DNA of 39,294 nucleotides, from positions 1 to 39,294 of the forward strand of contig CANPZV010000008.1 in the NCBI GenBank assembly GCA_947589285.1, read 5' to 3'. Below are positions 25,001-32,051 of this stretch, in pieces. A program made the translations under genes and the position numbers. The DNA is from an uncultured Clostridia bacterium (GTDB lineage Bacteria > Bacillota > Clostridia > Christensenellales > Borkfalkiaceae). Below the pieces are notes generated by a model. The model searched no databases, was not told where the DNA came from, and saw only the letters and a list, made by a program, of their open reading frames with translations. Position 1 is the stretch's first letter. The number at the start of each line of letters is the position of its first letter.

Positions 25001-26849
25001 GCTTGACGCCGTCCTCCTTGGAGATAGAGACCGTGGGGATATGGTCGGTCTTGCCCATCGACATCAGAATATCGCCGTCGATGTTGTTGTAGATGATACA
25101 GCCGATCGCGCCCGCATTCTTGGCCTGCAACGCCTTATCTTCGAAGGTGTTGTCGCCGCGGGAGACGAGGGCGATCTTGCCGACGACGTTCACCGCAGTG
25201 TAGTTGGCGCGGTAGCCGTAGCCGGGGATCGTGACATATTCGACCTTCAGGGTGCCGTCGCTGCCGACAGTTATGCCGTTGTAGCGGTCGGCATGTTCAC
25301 TGCTGCCGAAGTTATACTTCTCGCCCTTGTTCGCGATGTCGGCATAGAGTTCGCCGTAGAAGTCGTTCGCGTCGCCCGCGATGCTGTTGGATTCGTTGAA
25401 GAACACGACCTGCCCGTCGCTCCCCTCGTTCCCGATGAGGTACTTGCTCTTGACGCCGCTGATAGAGGCGACGGAGAGCGCGGGTTCGTAGGACGCGGGC
25501 GAGCCGATGGTCCCCGAGTCGGGATTGGTGACGAAGTTGGTGTTGCCCTGTGCGCCGCCGTAGCCCGAGCTGTACTCGTTGCCCGCGGCGGTGATGAGGC
25601 TCGTGCCGCTCTCGTTTACCTTGTCATAGATGGTGTTGGTGATGTCGCCGTCCTTCTCCCGCGTGAAGCCGCACGCCGCGCCGAGCGACATGTTGATCGC
25701 GTCTACGCCGAGCAGGACCGCGTCCTCCACGGCGGCGAGAATGTCGTCTGTCTCCGCGCCCGTGGAGAGGTCGGGGAAAACTTTCATGAGGACGAGCTGG
25801 GTGTCAATGGCGATGCCCTTAAAGGGGATCGGTTTCCCGTTCTCCGTGGGCGTCGAGCCGTCCTTCTTCTGATATTCATTGGCATAGCCGCCGATGATGC
25901 CCGCGACGTGGGTCCCGTGTTCCGAATCGAAGGGGAACACGTCGGGATCCTTGTCGGCATAGTCGTATTTGAAGGGGATCTTCGCGCTGTAATAGACGTC
26001 GGCGACCGTGAGGTTCGCCGTGGTCTGGACGGCGTTGAGAGGCTTGCCGCCGTTGATATCGGAATCCTCGATGAGGCCGCGGATATCGTTGCGGCTATAC
26101 ATGAGCGTGCCTTCGGGGGCATGCGTATTGAATGCCTGGTGGGAGAGGTCGAAGCCCGAGTCGAGGACGGCGACAGAGGTCCCCTTGCCCGTGTAGGGGT
26201 TGCCATCGGGGTCCATCGCGCTGTCCGAATTGAAGATACCCGTCTCGTACACGTCAACATCGTTGACGATGGCCGAGGCGTCCGTTCCGCTCGTCTCAAG
26301 CGGGCGGGCGTAGGTCTCGGAGAGGGAGACGCTCTCGCAATATCCCGCCGCCTCGAGGGCGAGGAATTTGCTGTAAGTCGTGGTGACGGCGACCGCGTCT
26401 GCGATCGTGCTGTAACGGTAATTCACCGATTCGATGAGGCCGTTCCCCTCAAGCCTGCGGATGAGGTCGGTCTGGCGCGAGCGGATGCCCGCCTGTCTCT
26501 GCTTGCCCATGGGGCTTGCGGCGTATTGGGCGAGGGAATAGCGCGAGGAAACTTCTTCATCGGCAAGATAGCTGTCGATGAGGGCGTCCTCGCCGAGGGA
26601 AAGGATGGCAACGACCTTATCGTCGTCCTTATACCCCTTGTTTTCGATGAGATATTCCGCCTTGATGCGGGCCATTCTCTCCTCGGGCGGGAGCTGATAA
26701 TCGCTCTTTAAGACCGTGAGTTCCCCGCTCTCGGAGACAGGTTCTTTTTGACCTGCCGCATCGGTTTGATCGGGTGCGCAGGCGCACAACGCGCCCGCCC
26801 CCATGACGGCGACCATGAATATGGAGAATATTTTTTTGAAGTTTGCCAT
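19080..26849 (-). CDS. Giant cell-surface subtilisin-family (S8) protease with BspA-type leucine-rich repeats (2589 aa)
   Basis: The signal peptide has a lipobox-like LCAC (Cys24). An I9-like prodomain (about 50-185) precedes an S8 domain of the lactocepin/C5a-peptidase type. The triad is Asp230 (VAVLDSG), His311 (EHGTHVAG) and Ser678 (SGTSMACP), with oxyanion Asn424 (AAGNE). A protease-associated domain (about 550-590) sits between Asn and Ser. An Fn3-like domain (773-910), Ig-like segments, two BIG2 domains (about 1247-1313, 1383-1456), roughly thirty LRR_5 repeats (1500-2305), a helical region (2373-2525), a GGETP linker and one membrane segment (KGGCGSVIGIGGG...KKRQDR) follow. The start at 26849 is chosen for its GAGAGGA site and signal peptide; an in-frame ATG at 26903 gives a non-signal N-terminus. 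It probably degrades extracellular protein to feed the adjacent Opp importer. The catalytic set is complete. Confidence 0.95.
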   Translation of the reverse strand: MANFKKIFSIFMVAVMGAGALCACAPDQTDAAGQKEPVSESGELTVLKSDYQLPPEERMARIKAEYLIENKGYKDDDKVVAILSLGEDALIDSYLADEEVSSRYSLAQYAASPMGKQRQAGIRSRQTDLIRRLEGNGLIESVNYRYSTIADAVAVTTTYSKFLALEAAGYCESVSLSETYARPLETSGTDASAIVNDVDVYETGIFNSDSAMDPDGNPYTGKGTSVAVLDSGFDLSHQAFNTHAPEGTLMYSRNDIRGLIEDSDINGGKPLNAVQTTANLTVADVYYSAKIPFKYDYADKDPDVFPFDSEHGTHVAGIIGGYANEYQKKDGSTPTENGKPIPFKGIAIDTQLVLMKVFPDLSTGAETDDILAAVEDAVLLGVDAINMSLGAACGFTREKDGDITNTIYDKVNESGTSLITAAGNEYSSGYGGAQGNTNFVTNPDSGTIGSPASYEPALSVASISGVKSKYLIGNEGSDGQVVFFNESNSIAGDANDFYGELYADIANKGEKYNFGSSEHADRYNGITVGSDGTLKVEYVTIPGYGYRANYTAVNVVGKIALVSRGDNTFEDKALQAKNAGAIGCIIYNNIDGDILMSMGKTDHIPTVSISKEDGVKLAQKNSGTLTLNYEQQAGPFMSDFSCWGPLSDLTLKPEITAHGGDITSAVPGGRFDTISGTSMACPNLCGVVVLIRQYIKDNYQKLTGKTDTEDASYMRTIKDLTNKLLMSTATIILNQQGNPYSPRKQGAGLASLFNVVNTRAYLQVEENGEVKDRTKIELLDDPTRSGVYTMTFDVVNTSDSPISYTLGLIGMTESISTADNDHVAERDQILSGSFKADVVSGSENAGSLSGTDVTVNAKSTLKLKLVYTLSQADKNLIDSLFPYGMYVEGFVTLAAKEDGDIDLNVPFLAYYGDWTQAPVFDKTYYEVETEAHNAGIDEEDKLKADYIATTPYGSYYINYMIPLGTYLYDMDTTTYDPIPATEDRIAISDTLGTLDGISAVYAGLLRGCKTMMYTVTDKATGEVVYTYEVTNARKAFSQGGSPIPNFEQLRFYPYELGLVNNRQYEFKMVGELDFARDKGLTTNARNAFSFDFTVDNEAPIIKSATYEKVYDRTLKKDRFYINLTVYDNNYAMAVTPLMFSPNPEYNGTSQSAQFTPSYLADDPIPLYGEKGQDITVRFEITDYLKDIKYDELITNGLAFSIEDYALNQNLFICQLPGTRGGFKFTGDGTWDGARLSYKTIDVNEVLDLTQFLATNDGTVDEAKDYLKYLQWESSKPSVVAVENGQVVGLKAGRATVTVTEPMMLYNASIAINVKSPTAATAAEGKDRAVSPLSADDVADVTKENLKEVRFAYFETLFAHATAGNPSDLGSTGERIFMTAHRGGIEMYPGESFQLHYDVSPWYLRDKYEFTYQSDREDIATVTEDGVVVALKKGNVNITLRVAGSSLMATLRITVNSEFIIDDARTLVAYKGTGGDVVIPDDEGILYIGPFSFSLYETNYQYEMELPENDIYANRVPSSNKSITSVVVPKGVMEIQQNAFYDCTGLKSVKLPDTVQFIRQDAFAGDASLEKINLEYVETIGARAFSGCSKLNDLGSGKVNDVPQMTRCYTIGTAAFKDCVALKSIDLTNLRNTGEEAFMGCTGLTKVVLGDLTKLSASIFEDCGLTSVQIFEQNVIPDRAFAGNEDLVEITLPNGPFILGDDVFAGCEKLATVKLRPKTQITAAQGEIFSGCGLNKFEYVDGAQAENVYTLGDEGKQLLNGSEIVLAAVNAYAGALTIPATVSRIADGAFAGAKISELTFEGPVRLGAYAFSDCDLLTKVTFAAEGTEVGARAFNDCALLAAVENLNKVVTVGDYAFAITPALKSATLADGGKYGEGAFFRSGLTEVTVGEHSSFGLGAFQGCSDLVTVNMPAGGGVTFGELCFSQDTKLATIDLSKVTGEIGPETFFRCRALRAADLTNITKIGDYAFADCAALAEVTLGSELTEIGEGAFMDFTSFNDNSNTSYGPKFTAIQLPASVTSVGDGAFFGCSLLAAVTIPDNWSELPAFLFGNCTSLAKVQLPQGCTKIGEYAFVGCAALAEINLGKVEVIGDSAFLSAGHSGSGLGETYALANAEISFDSVKEIGFAAFADTALGGTVNAPALKTVGEYAFQMATFTSFTAPVLETIGDAAFQGNTHLAAFNIPASVTHIGNYVFLGCTGITDFTFGSNNAKDGKINDYAKLVGGVLYTALQNGDQQLTAVPAGKNVQTLTVEEGTARIGDYAGNANKHIASLVLPDSLNTIGDYAFYGYDALQSVEFRSVTAPKLECNYDSQAALSETDPGYNILHNQFDLYGNEMTYFNFVDLVGREEPIRMILPQNSDISGYDNVIYQVYFGTVENAERSNYVAMEQAMKDFLVYAGQVSTIQKITLNDEALVSKAVVALNGVTQDPTEHGVTGERWQTLTSSVTAARDRILRLKVEFASKAVRDIQARIDALPDTYTDEAKLNAEILSLQAAIADLETDDRSLLIQGKYTTLLAGYQAAHGNPPSGGDTPGGETPGGETPGGDIPGGETPPEKGGCGSVIGIGGGVAALVTMLGAAVVLVKKRQDR
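19192..19266 (-). repeat. 15-bp minisatellite encoding the GGETP linker
   Basis: Five 15-base units encode GGDTP, GGETP, GGETP, GGDIP and GGETP directly before the C-terminal membrane anchor of the protease. It is a flexible wall-spanning spacer; copy number is likely to vary by slippage. Confidence 0.85.
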
Positions 26850-26868
26850 GATGTCCTCTCTCTGTGTT

Positions 26869-27111
26869 TTAGAATTTGAGCCACAAATACAGTAAAACCG
26901 CAACGAGCGTGAAGCTGCCCACGACGATGAGAAGGGGCGGCAGATAGCGGGCGAAGGCCGCGCGGATGAGTGCGCGACGCTCCTTTGGCGTGAGCTGCGG
27001 ACGGTCCTTTTCGTCGGGCTGTTTGCCCGTCAGGCCCTCCATGCTGTAGACGGTGTGCCCGTCGTCCACATATTCTTGCTTCGGCTTTTTCGGTTTATCC
27101 TTGCGTGCCAT
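26869..27111 (-). CDS. Small single-pass membrane protein (80 aa)
   Basis: The predicted 80-residue protein starts [12 protein letters not shown]. It has a lysine-rich N-terminus, a motif YVDDGHTVYSMEGLTG (residues 14-29), a charged stretch (PKERRALIRAAFARY), and one hydrophobic segment at about 58-78 ending in LWLKF. The positive residues before the segment predict an inside N-terminus. Its start overlaps the last 17 bases of oppF, so translation is probably coupled, and its stop lies 19 bases before the protease start. I recognise no named family, though short Clostridia membrane proteins with a similar DDG motif are familiar. It could be an accessory to the importer or to protease export; that is a guess from position. 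A longer in-frame ORF from 27210 has a poor N-terminus that lies wholly inside oppF. Confidence 0.8.
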   Translation of the reverse strand: MARKDKPKKPKQEYVDDGHTVYSMEGLTGKQPDEKDRPQLTPKERRALIRAAFARYLPPLLIVVGSFTLVAVLLYLWLKF

Positions 27112-28609
27112 CGTCTTTTTTGAATTTTTCCGCAATCGCCTCGGCCTCTGCGGGGGCGACCTGCTCCAAAAGGGCGAGGTATGCTCCGCGGTCCTTCTCC
27201 CCTGCGGCAAGGGCCTGTTCTGCGAGCCAATCGGCGTGTTTTTCGATCTCCGCGTCCTTCAGTCTTTCGAAGAGGGCGGCCCTCCGCTTCCCCCTCACCG
27301 AACCGACAGCCTCGGCCGAGAGCTTCGCGCTGACGGCTTCGAAGTACTTCCCCTTGTCGAGCCGCGCGAGGGAATCGAGCAGGATATCCTGCGCCTTGGC
27401 CCTGTTCGCCGACGGAAGGGCGGAAAGCACCCAATCGAGGGCGGCGGCGGGGTCCACGCGCTCGAGTTCGGGGAGGTCCGCGCCGCGGTCAACGTCCTCG
27501 TGGAGCCGTCCGAGAAGCCATTCGGTATATTCGCCGTCGATCTTCGCGGGGTCTGCCATCACCTCTTTGTCGTAGAGGTGGCAGGCGACGAAGTGCCCCT
27601 CCTCCGCTTCGAGATAGGCGGGAGCCATGAAGCGGCAGGCGTTCATACACTTCCTGCAACGGGTGTGGAATTTGCACCCTGCCGGTGGGTTGGCGGGAGA
27701 CGGGATGTCCCCCTCGAGGATGATGCGGTTCATCTTCGCATCGGGGTCGGGGACGGGAACGGCCGAGAAGAGCGCCTGCGTGTAGGGATGCAGGGGGTTC
27801 TTGAAGATCGTCTCCGTCACCCCGAGTTCCATCACGTTGCCGAGGTACATGACCATGATCTGGTCTGTGATGTACTTGACGACGGACAGGTCGTGGGAAA
27901 TGAATACATATGTCAGCCCCATCGTCTCCTGCAGTTCCTTCAAAAGGTTGATGATCTGCGCCTGGATGGAGACGTCGAGGGCGGAGACGGGTTCGTCGCA
28001 GATGACGAGCTTGGGTTTCACCGCAAGTGCCCTTGCGATGCAGATGCGCTGCCGCTGTCCGCCCGAAAATTCATGGGGATATCTGTCGTAATATTGGGGT
28101 TGAAGCCCGCATTTCTTCATGACGTCAAGCACATAGTCATGCACTTCGCCCTTGGGGACGATGTGATGTACCTTGACGGCCTCGCCGATGATCTCACCGA
28201 CGGTCATGCGGGGAGGAAGGCTGGAATAGGGATCCTGAAAGACGAGCTGGATATCCGTCCTGTACTTTCTCAGGTCCCTCTTCTTGAGGGCCGAAAGTTC
28301 CGCCCCCTCGAAGTACACGTTCCCGCCGTCCACGTCATAGAGACGGAGGACCGTCCTTCCGAGCGTCGTCTTTCCGCAGCCCGATTCCCCCACCACGCCG
28401 ATCGCGGTGCCCGGCATGACCGTGAAACTCACGTCGTCTACGGCGTGAAGGAAGGCCGTGGGCTTGCCGAAGAAGTTCGTCTTGACGGGGAAATACTTTT
28501 TGAGATGTTCCACCCGCAGAATGCTTCCGTCGTCGTTCAGGGCGACCTCTTGCGCATCCTCATTCAGTATGGGCGTTACGGTCTCTTCTGTTTCGTTGAT
28601 CGCGTCCAT
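27095..28609 (-). CDS. oppF: Oligopeptide ABC importer ATPase OppF, with long C-terminal extension
   Basis: This is one of two ATPases powering peptide import at the cytoplasmic face. It shows Walker A GESGCGKT (74-81), Q-loop ([10 protein letters not shown]), signature FSGGQRQR, Walker [13 protein letters not shown] and H-loop [10 protein letters not shown]-terminal oligopeptide-transporter region follows with clustered cysteines ([14 protein letters not shown], then ACHLY near residue 345), a pattern linked to an iron-sulfur site in some Dpp/Opp ATPases. Family members end soon after that region, at about 320-350 residues. Here about 155 alanine- and charge-rich, predicted helical residues follow. 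The frame runs on without a break, and codon use and amino-acid mix look coding. AAGGAG lies 6 bases before the ATG, and the oppD stop is 3 bases upstream. The extension's role is unknown. Confidence 0.95.
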   Translation of the reverse strand: MDAINETEETVTPILNEDAQEVALNDDGSILRVEHLKKYFPVKTNFFGKPTAFLHAVDDVSFTVMPGTAIGVVGESGCGKTTLGRTVLRLYDVDGGNVYFEGAELSALKKRDLRKYRTDIQLVFQDPYSSLPPRMTVGEIIGEAVKVHHIVPKGEVHDYVLDVMKKCGLQPQYYDRYPHEFSGGQRQRICIARALAVKPKLVICDEPVSALDVSIQAQIINLLKELQETMGLTYVFISHDLSVVKYITDQIMVMYLGNVMELGVTETIFKNPLHPYTQALFSAVPVPDPDAKMNRIILEGDIPSPANPPAGCKFHTRCRKCMNACRFMAPAYLEAEEGHFVACHLYDKEVMADPAKIDGEYTEWLLGRLHEDVDRGADLPELERVDPAAALDWVLSALPSANRAKAQDILLDSLARLDKGKYFEAVSAKLSAEAVGSVRGKRRAALFERLKDAEIEKHADWLAEQALAAGEKDRGAYLALLEQVAPAEAEAIAEKFKKDDGTQG

Positions 28610-28612
28610 TCG

Positions 28613-29770
28613 TCACTCCTTTGCGTAGAGATAGCATGCCACAGAGTGGGTATCCGATACCTTATACTCTTCGGGGTATTCCCCGTCGCAACGGCCGAGA
28701 CATCTCGTACAGCGGTTGCGGAAGTAGCAATGGTTGGGCAGATTGATGGGGTTGGGCACTTGCCCGGGGATGGAGTAGAGCGGTTCGCTCGCGTCCGATT
28801 CGATGAGCGGTTTGCTCTTTTGCAGGCCGATGGTGTACGGGTGGAGAGGATCTTTGAAGATCTCCCGCACCGTGCCACGCTCGATGACCCTGCCTGCGTA
28901 CATGACGACAACTTCGTCCGCCATTTCGGCGATGACGCCGAGGTCGTGGGTGATGAGCATGATGGAACAGCCCTCTTGCTTCTGCAATTCGCGCAAAAGT
29001 TCCAAGATCTGTGCCTGTATGGTGACGTCGAGGGCGGTCGTCGGCTCATCTGCGATAATGAGCTTGGGTTCGCCCGCGAGAGCCATTGCGATCATGACGC
29101 GCTGCCGCATGCCGCCCGACAATTCATGGGGATAGCATCCGTAGCAGTGTTCGGGCATGGAGATGCCGACTTTTTTCAGCATCTCGATGCTATACGCGCG
29201 CGCGTCCTCTTTTTTGATATCGGGGTGTTTGAGGAAGGAGACCTCATCGAGCTGGTACCCGATCGTGAACACGGGGTTGAGGCTCGTCATCGGCTCCTGA
29301 AAGATCATCGTGATGTCCTTGCCGCGGATGTTGTACATCTCCTGCGTGGGCGTCCTAACGATGTCATAGCCGAGCTTATGCCCCTCTTCGTCGTAGCCGA
29401 GCTGGTCGGAATTGAAGCGGATCTGCCCGCCGACCACCTGCCCCTGCGGGGCCTGTACGAGCTGCATGATGGAAAGAGACGTGACGCTCTTGCCGCAGCC
29501 CGATTCGCCGACGACGCCGACGACTTTGTTCTTGGGGATATTGAAGGAGACGCCGTTCACCGACTTGACGGTGCCCGTGTCGGTGAAGAAGAAGGTCTCG
29601 AGGTCCTCGATCTCGATGAGGTTGTTCTCGTCCTTCATCGGGGCCGTGTACTCGGAGATGGCCCTTTTTTGCCGCTTGAGCCGTTCATAGTACTTCATCT
29701 GTTGGAGATTGTACTTGATGATCCTGCGGCTCTCCTTCATGGAGATATAGTTGGAATATTTCTGTGCCAT
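28613..29770 (-). CDS. oppD: Oligopeptide ABC importer ATPase OppD
   Basis: This is the partner ATPase of OppF. It shows Walker A GESGCGKS (88-95), Q-loop [12 protein letters not shown], signature LSGGMRQR, Walker [13 protein letters not shown] and H-loop ITHDLGV. The C-terminal region has cysteines in [14 protein letters not shown], as in family members proposed to carry an iron-sulfur cluster. It is 385 residues long; compared with typical OppD, about 50 basic and aromatic residues ([10 protein letters not shown]... to KDENN) precede the ATPase domain. Internal methionines at 11, 25 and 45 exist, but the first ATG has the expected AGGA and lies 3 bases after the oppC stop, so the long form is preferred. 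Confidence 0.95.
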   Translation of the reverse strand: MAQKYSNYISMKESRRIIKYNLQQMKYYERLKRQKRAISEYTAPMKDENNLIEIEDLETFFFTDTGTVKSVNGVSFNIPKNKVVGVVGESGCGKSVTSLSIMQLVQAPQGQVVGGQIRFNSDQLGYDEEGHKLGYDIVRTPTQEMYNIRGKDITMIFQEPMTSLNPVFTIGYQLDEVSFLKHPDIKKEDARAYSIEMLKKVGISMPEHCYGCYPHELSGGMRQRVMIAMALAGEPKLIIADEPTTALDVTIQAQILELLRELQKQEGCSIMLITHDLGVIAEMADEVVVMYAGRVIERGTVREIFKDPLHPYTIGLQKSKPLIESDASEPLYSIPGQVPNPINLPNHCYFRNRCTRCLGRCDGEYPEEYKVSDTHSVACYLYAKE

Positions 29771-29773
29771 TGT

Positions 29774-30919
29774 CTATTTCCTCGCCTTGGGATCCATTGC
29801 GTCACGAAGGCCGTCCCCGATGAAGTTGAATCCAAGTACCGCAACGACGATGAGAAGCCCTGCGGGAAGCCATACGTTGACATGGTAATTGAGGATCTCG
29901 GGCCTGTTCGCAAGGGCGATCATGCTCCCCCATGCGGCCTTGGGCGGCTGGACGCCGATCCCGAGGTAGCTCAGCGTCGATTCATACAGAATGACGGAGC
30001 CGAGGCCGAGCGTCATGGAGACGATGAGCTGCGGCATGACGTTGGGAATGAGGTGCTTGAAGATGCGCCGCCACGGCGAGAAGCCCATGACCTCCGTCGC
30101 GGTGATGTATTCCTGTTCGCGGAGGCCCAAAATTTGGCCGCGGACGAGCCGCGCGGTGCCGCTCCAGCTGAACAGCGTGATGAACAGCATCAATAGGTAA
30201 ATATTGACGTCGGCGGGCAGGTCCCACGAGGTGATCGCGGCCGAGGCGATGAACAGGATCGGCAGCGTCGGGATACAGTTGAACACATCGACGATACGCA
30301 TCAAGATATTGTCGATCCAGCCGCCGAAATAGCCCGCGACCCCGCCGATGATGATGCCGAGCAACGTCTCCATGATGACGACGATGAAGCCGATGAGCAG
30401 GGAGATCCTTCCGCCGAACATGAGGCGGACGAACACATCCATGCCCTTTTCGTCGGTGCCGAGCCAGTGGTCCGCGCTCGGGTCGGCGAGGCGGTTGATG
30501 CCGTCCACCGTTTCGACGACTTCGGTGACGTTGACGATCACGCCGTCTTCGTTGTCCTGCTCGTAGTAGTTGACGTCCTCGCTCGTGAAATCGCCCCGGT
30601 CAACGGTCTCTTCGCCCCATCTGTTGAATACCACGGGACCCAGGACCGAGAAGATGATGAGTGCGGCGATCATGACGATGCCGACGATGGAGAGTTTGGA
30701 GCGGAAAAATCTGCGGAGGACGAGCCGCAGGGGACTCATCTCCTTGTAGGTCTCCTCCTCTGCGCCGGGTTCCTTCGCCTCCCCGCTCCCCTCTGTTTCC
30801 GCCACAGGGGTCTCTTTCAAGGCCTCCGTCGGTTCCTCCAAGGTCTCCGCCGTGACCGCAAGGTCCTTTGCCTCCTCCGTGTCTGCGGAGGGTGAAACGA
30901 TCTTATCTTTTTCTTTCAT
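29774..30919 (-). CDS. oppC: Oligopeptide ABC importer permease OppC, with acidic N-terminal extension
   Basis: This is the second membrane subunit of the importer (381 residues). About 60 N-terminal residues rich in Glu, Ala, Thr and Pro, probably cytoplasmic, come before the first membrane segment (about 77-99). A long extracytoplasmic loop carrying NRWGEETVDRGD...HWLGTDEKGMDVF follows. Then come five further segments with the EAA loop (EYITATEVMGFSPWRRIFKH) that contacts the ATPases, ending in the family's C-terminal GDGLRDAMDPK. The start at 30919 has GGAG at a good distance and lies 17 bases after the oppB stop. An ATG at 30940 overlapping that stop (ATGA) would add seven residues but lacks a ribosome site. 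Confidence 0.95.
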   Translation of the reverse strand: MKEKDKIVSPSADTEEAKDLAVTAETLEEPTEALKETPVAETEGSGEAKEPGAEEETYKEMSPLRLVLRRFFRSKLSIVGIVMIAALIIFSVLGPVVFNRWGEETVDRGDFTSEDVNYYEQDNEDGVIVNVTEVVETVDGINRLADPSADHWLGTDEKGMDVFVRLMFGGRISLLIGFIVVIMETLLGIIIGGVAGYFGGWIDNILMRIVDVFNCIPTLPILFIASAAITSWDLPADVNIYLLMLFITLFSWSGTARLVRGQILGLREQEYITATEVMGFSPWRRIFKHLIPNVMPQLIVSMTLGLGSVILYESTLSYLGIGVQPPKAAWGSMIALANRPEILNYHVNVWLPAGLLIVVAVLGFNFIGDGLRDAMDPKARK

Positions 30920-30936
30920 GGTTCTCTCTCCGTAGA

Positions 30937-31941
30937 TCATTGAAGTTTGACGCGGGGGTCAACGATAGAGTACATGATGTCCGAAAACAGCGTGCCGATG
31001 ACGGTCAGGATCGCAAGGAACATGTTGTAGCCCATGACGAACGGGATATCCGCAAACTGCAAGGCGTCATAGGCGTACTTCCCGATCCCCGGGATAGCGA
31101 ACACTTGCTCCGTGATGAGCATGCCACCGAAGAGAGACGGCAGGATGCCCGCAAGCAAAGTCGCCAAAGGAATGAGCGTGTTGCGGAAGGCGTGCTTGTA
31201 GATGACCTTCTTCTCGCTGAGGCCCTTCGCGCGCGCCGTCCTGATGTAGTCCGCGCTCAGAACTTCGAGCGTGTTCGTCCTCGTGTAGCGCATGAGGCCG
31301 CCGATGGAGAGGAGGACGGTGACGGTGATGGGAAGGATCAGATGCCAAACCATGTCGCCGAATTTTGCAAGTCCGCCCGCAAAATTGTCGGCATAGGTCA
31401 CGCCGCCGCTGACGATGTTCCCGCTCGGGAACCAGCCGAGATCGACTGCGAACACCTTGATGACGATCGCCCCGAAGAAGTAGCTCGGGAGGCCGATGCC
31501 GATCATGGTGAGGACCGTCGTCACATAGTCGCGGACGGAATATTGGTGCGTCGCGCTCGTGATGCCGAGCGGGATCGCGATGAGGAACTGCAGAATGGTC
31601 GCTACGATCGCGATGCCGAAGGAATACCACATCTGGCTCGCGATGACTTCGGCGACGGGCTTCTGATACTTGAAAGACCTGCCGAGGTCCCCCTTGAGGA
31701 GGTTCCCGAGCCAGCCGAAGTATCCCTTCATGATGCCCGCAAAGGAGTTGTCGCCGATGCCGAGGAGTTCCTTATAACGCTGCAAGTCCTCAATGCTCAT
31801 CGCGCCCGACTGGATCTTGGACGAGAACGTCTGATCAACGTAGTCGGCGGGCATGAGCCTCGTCAGCGTGTAGATGATGATCGACACGCCGAGGAGAATG
31901 ATGATGGAGAGCAGCAGCCTTTTTACGATATATTTGAACAT
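30937..31941 (-). CDS. oppB: Oligopeptide ABC importer permease OppB
   Basis: This is the first membrane subunit of the importer (334 residues, normal for the family). A first membrane helix (LLLSIIILLGVSIIIYTLTR) is followed by the typical extracytoplasmic segment ending in LLKGDLGRSFKY, then five helices. The EAA loop DYIRTARAKGLSEKKVIYKH sits before the fifth, and the C-terminus ends in IVDPRVKLQ. GGAG lies 5 bases before the ATG. It is 110 bases downstream of oppA, the largest gap within the importer genes, and that gap holds a hairpin (31958-31983). Confidence 0.96.
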   Translation of the reverse strand: MFKYIVKRLLLSIIILLGVSIIIYTLTRLMPADYVDQTFSSKIQSGAMSIEDLQRYKELLGIGDNSFAGIMKGYFGWLGNLLKGDLGRSFKYQKPVAEVIASQMWYSFGIAIVATILQFLIAIPLGITSATHQYSVRDYVTTVLTMIGIGLPSYFFGAIVIKVFAVDLGWFPSGNIVSGGVTYADNFAGGLAKFGDMVWHLILPITVTVLLSIGGLMRYTRTNTLEVLSADYIRTARAKGLSEKKVIYKHAFRNTLIPLATLLAGILPSLFGGMLITEQVFAIPGIGKYAYDALQFADIPFVMGYNMFLAILTVIGTLFSDIMYSIVDPRVKLQ

Positions 31942-31957
31942 CGAATCTCCGATTTGC

Positions 31958-31983
31958 GCGGCGTCCTTTTGACGGGACGCCGC
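31958..31983 (-). promoter_or_regulatory. Intercistronic hairpin between oppA and oppB
   Basis: A perfect 9-base GC-rich stem (GCGGCGTCC / GGACGCCGC) with an 8-base loop lies between the oppA stop and the oppB ribosome site. There is no T run after it on the minus strand, so it is not a normal terminator. In binding-protein importer operons such hairpins often protect the upstream mRNA, giving more binding protein than permease. A smaller GGCCC/GGGCC stem lies at 32017-32030. Confidence 0.6.
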
Positions 31984-32051
31984 CCTTTCCCTTGTCAGTA
32001 TTTTTTGCGTTCCCGCGGCCCCTCAGGGCCTTGGGAGAATGGATCGGCCAA

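Noticed and set aside
26850..26903. Upstream start for the protease at 26903
   Set aside because: It would put 18 non-hydrophobic residues before a clear signal peptide and overlap the end of the 80-residue gene; the ATG at 26849 has a proper ribosome site.
27098..27560. The OppF extension as a separate small gene or frameshift remnant
   Set aside because: It continues the OppF frame without a stop or an internal ribosome site, and its amino-acid composition and helical periodicity look like real coding sequence.
30920..30940. oppC start at 30940, overlapping the oppB stop as ATGA
   Set aside because: Coupled starts of this kind exist, but there is no ribosome site before it, while the ATG at 30919 has GGAG at the right distance. 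Not fully excluded.
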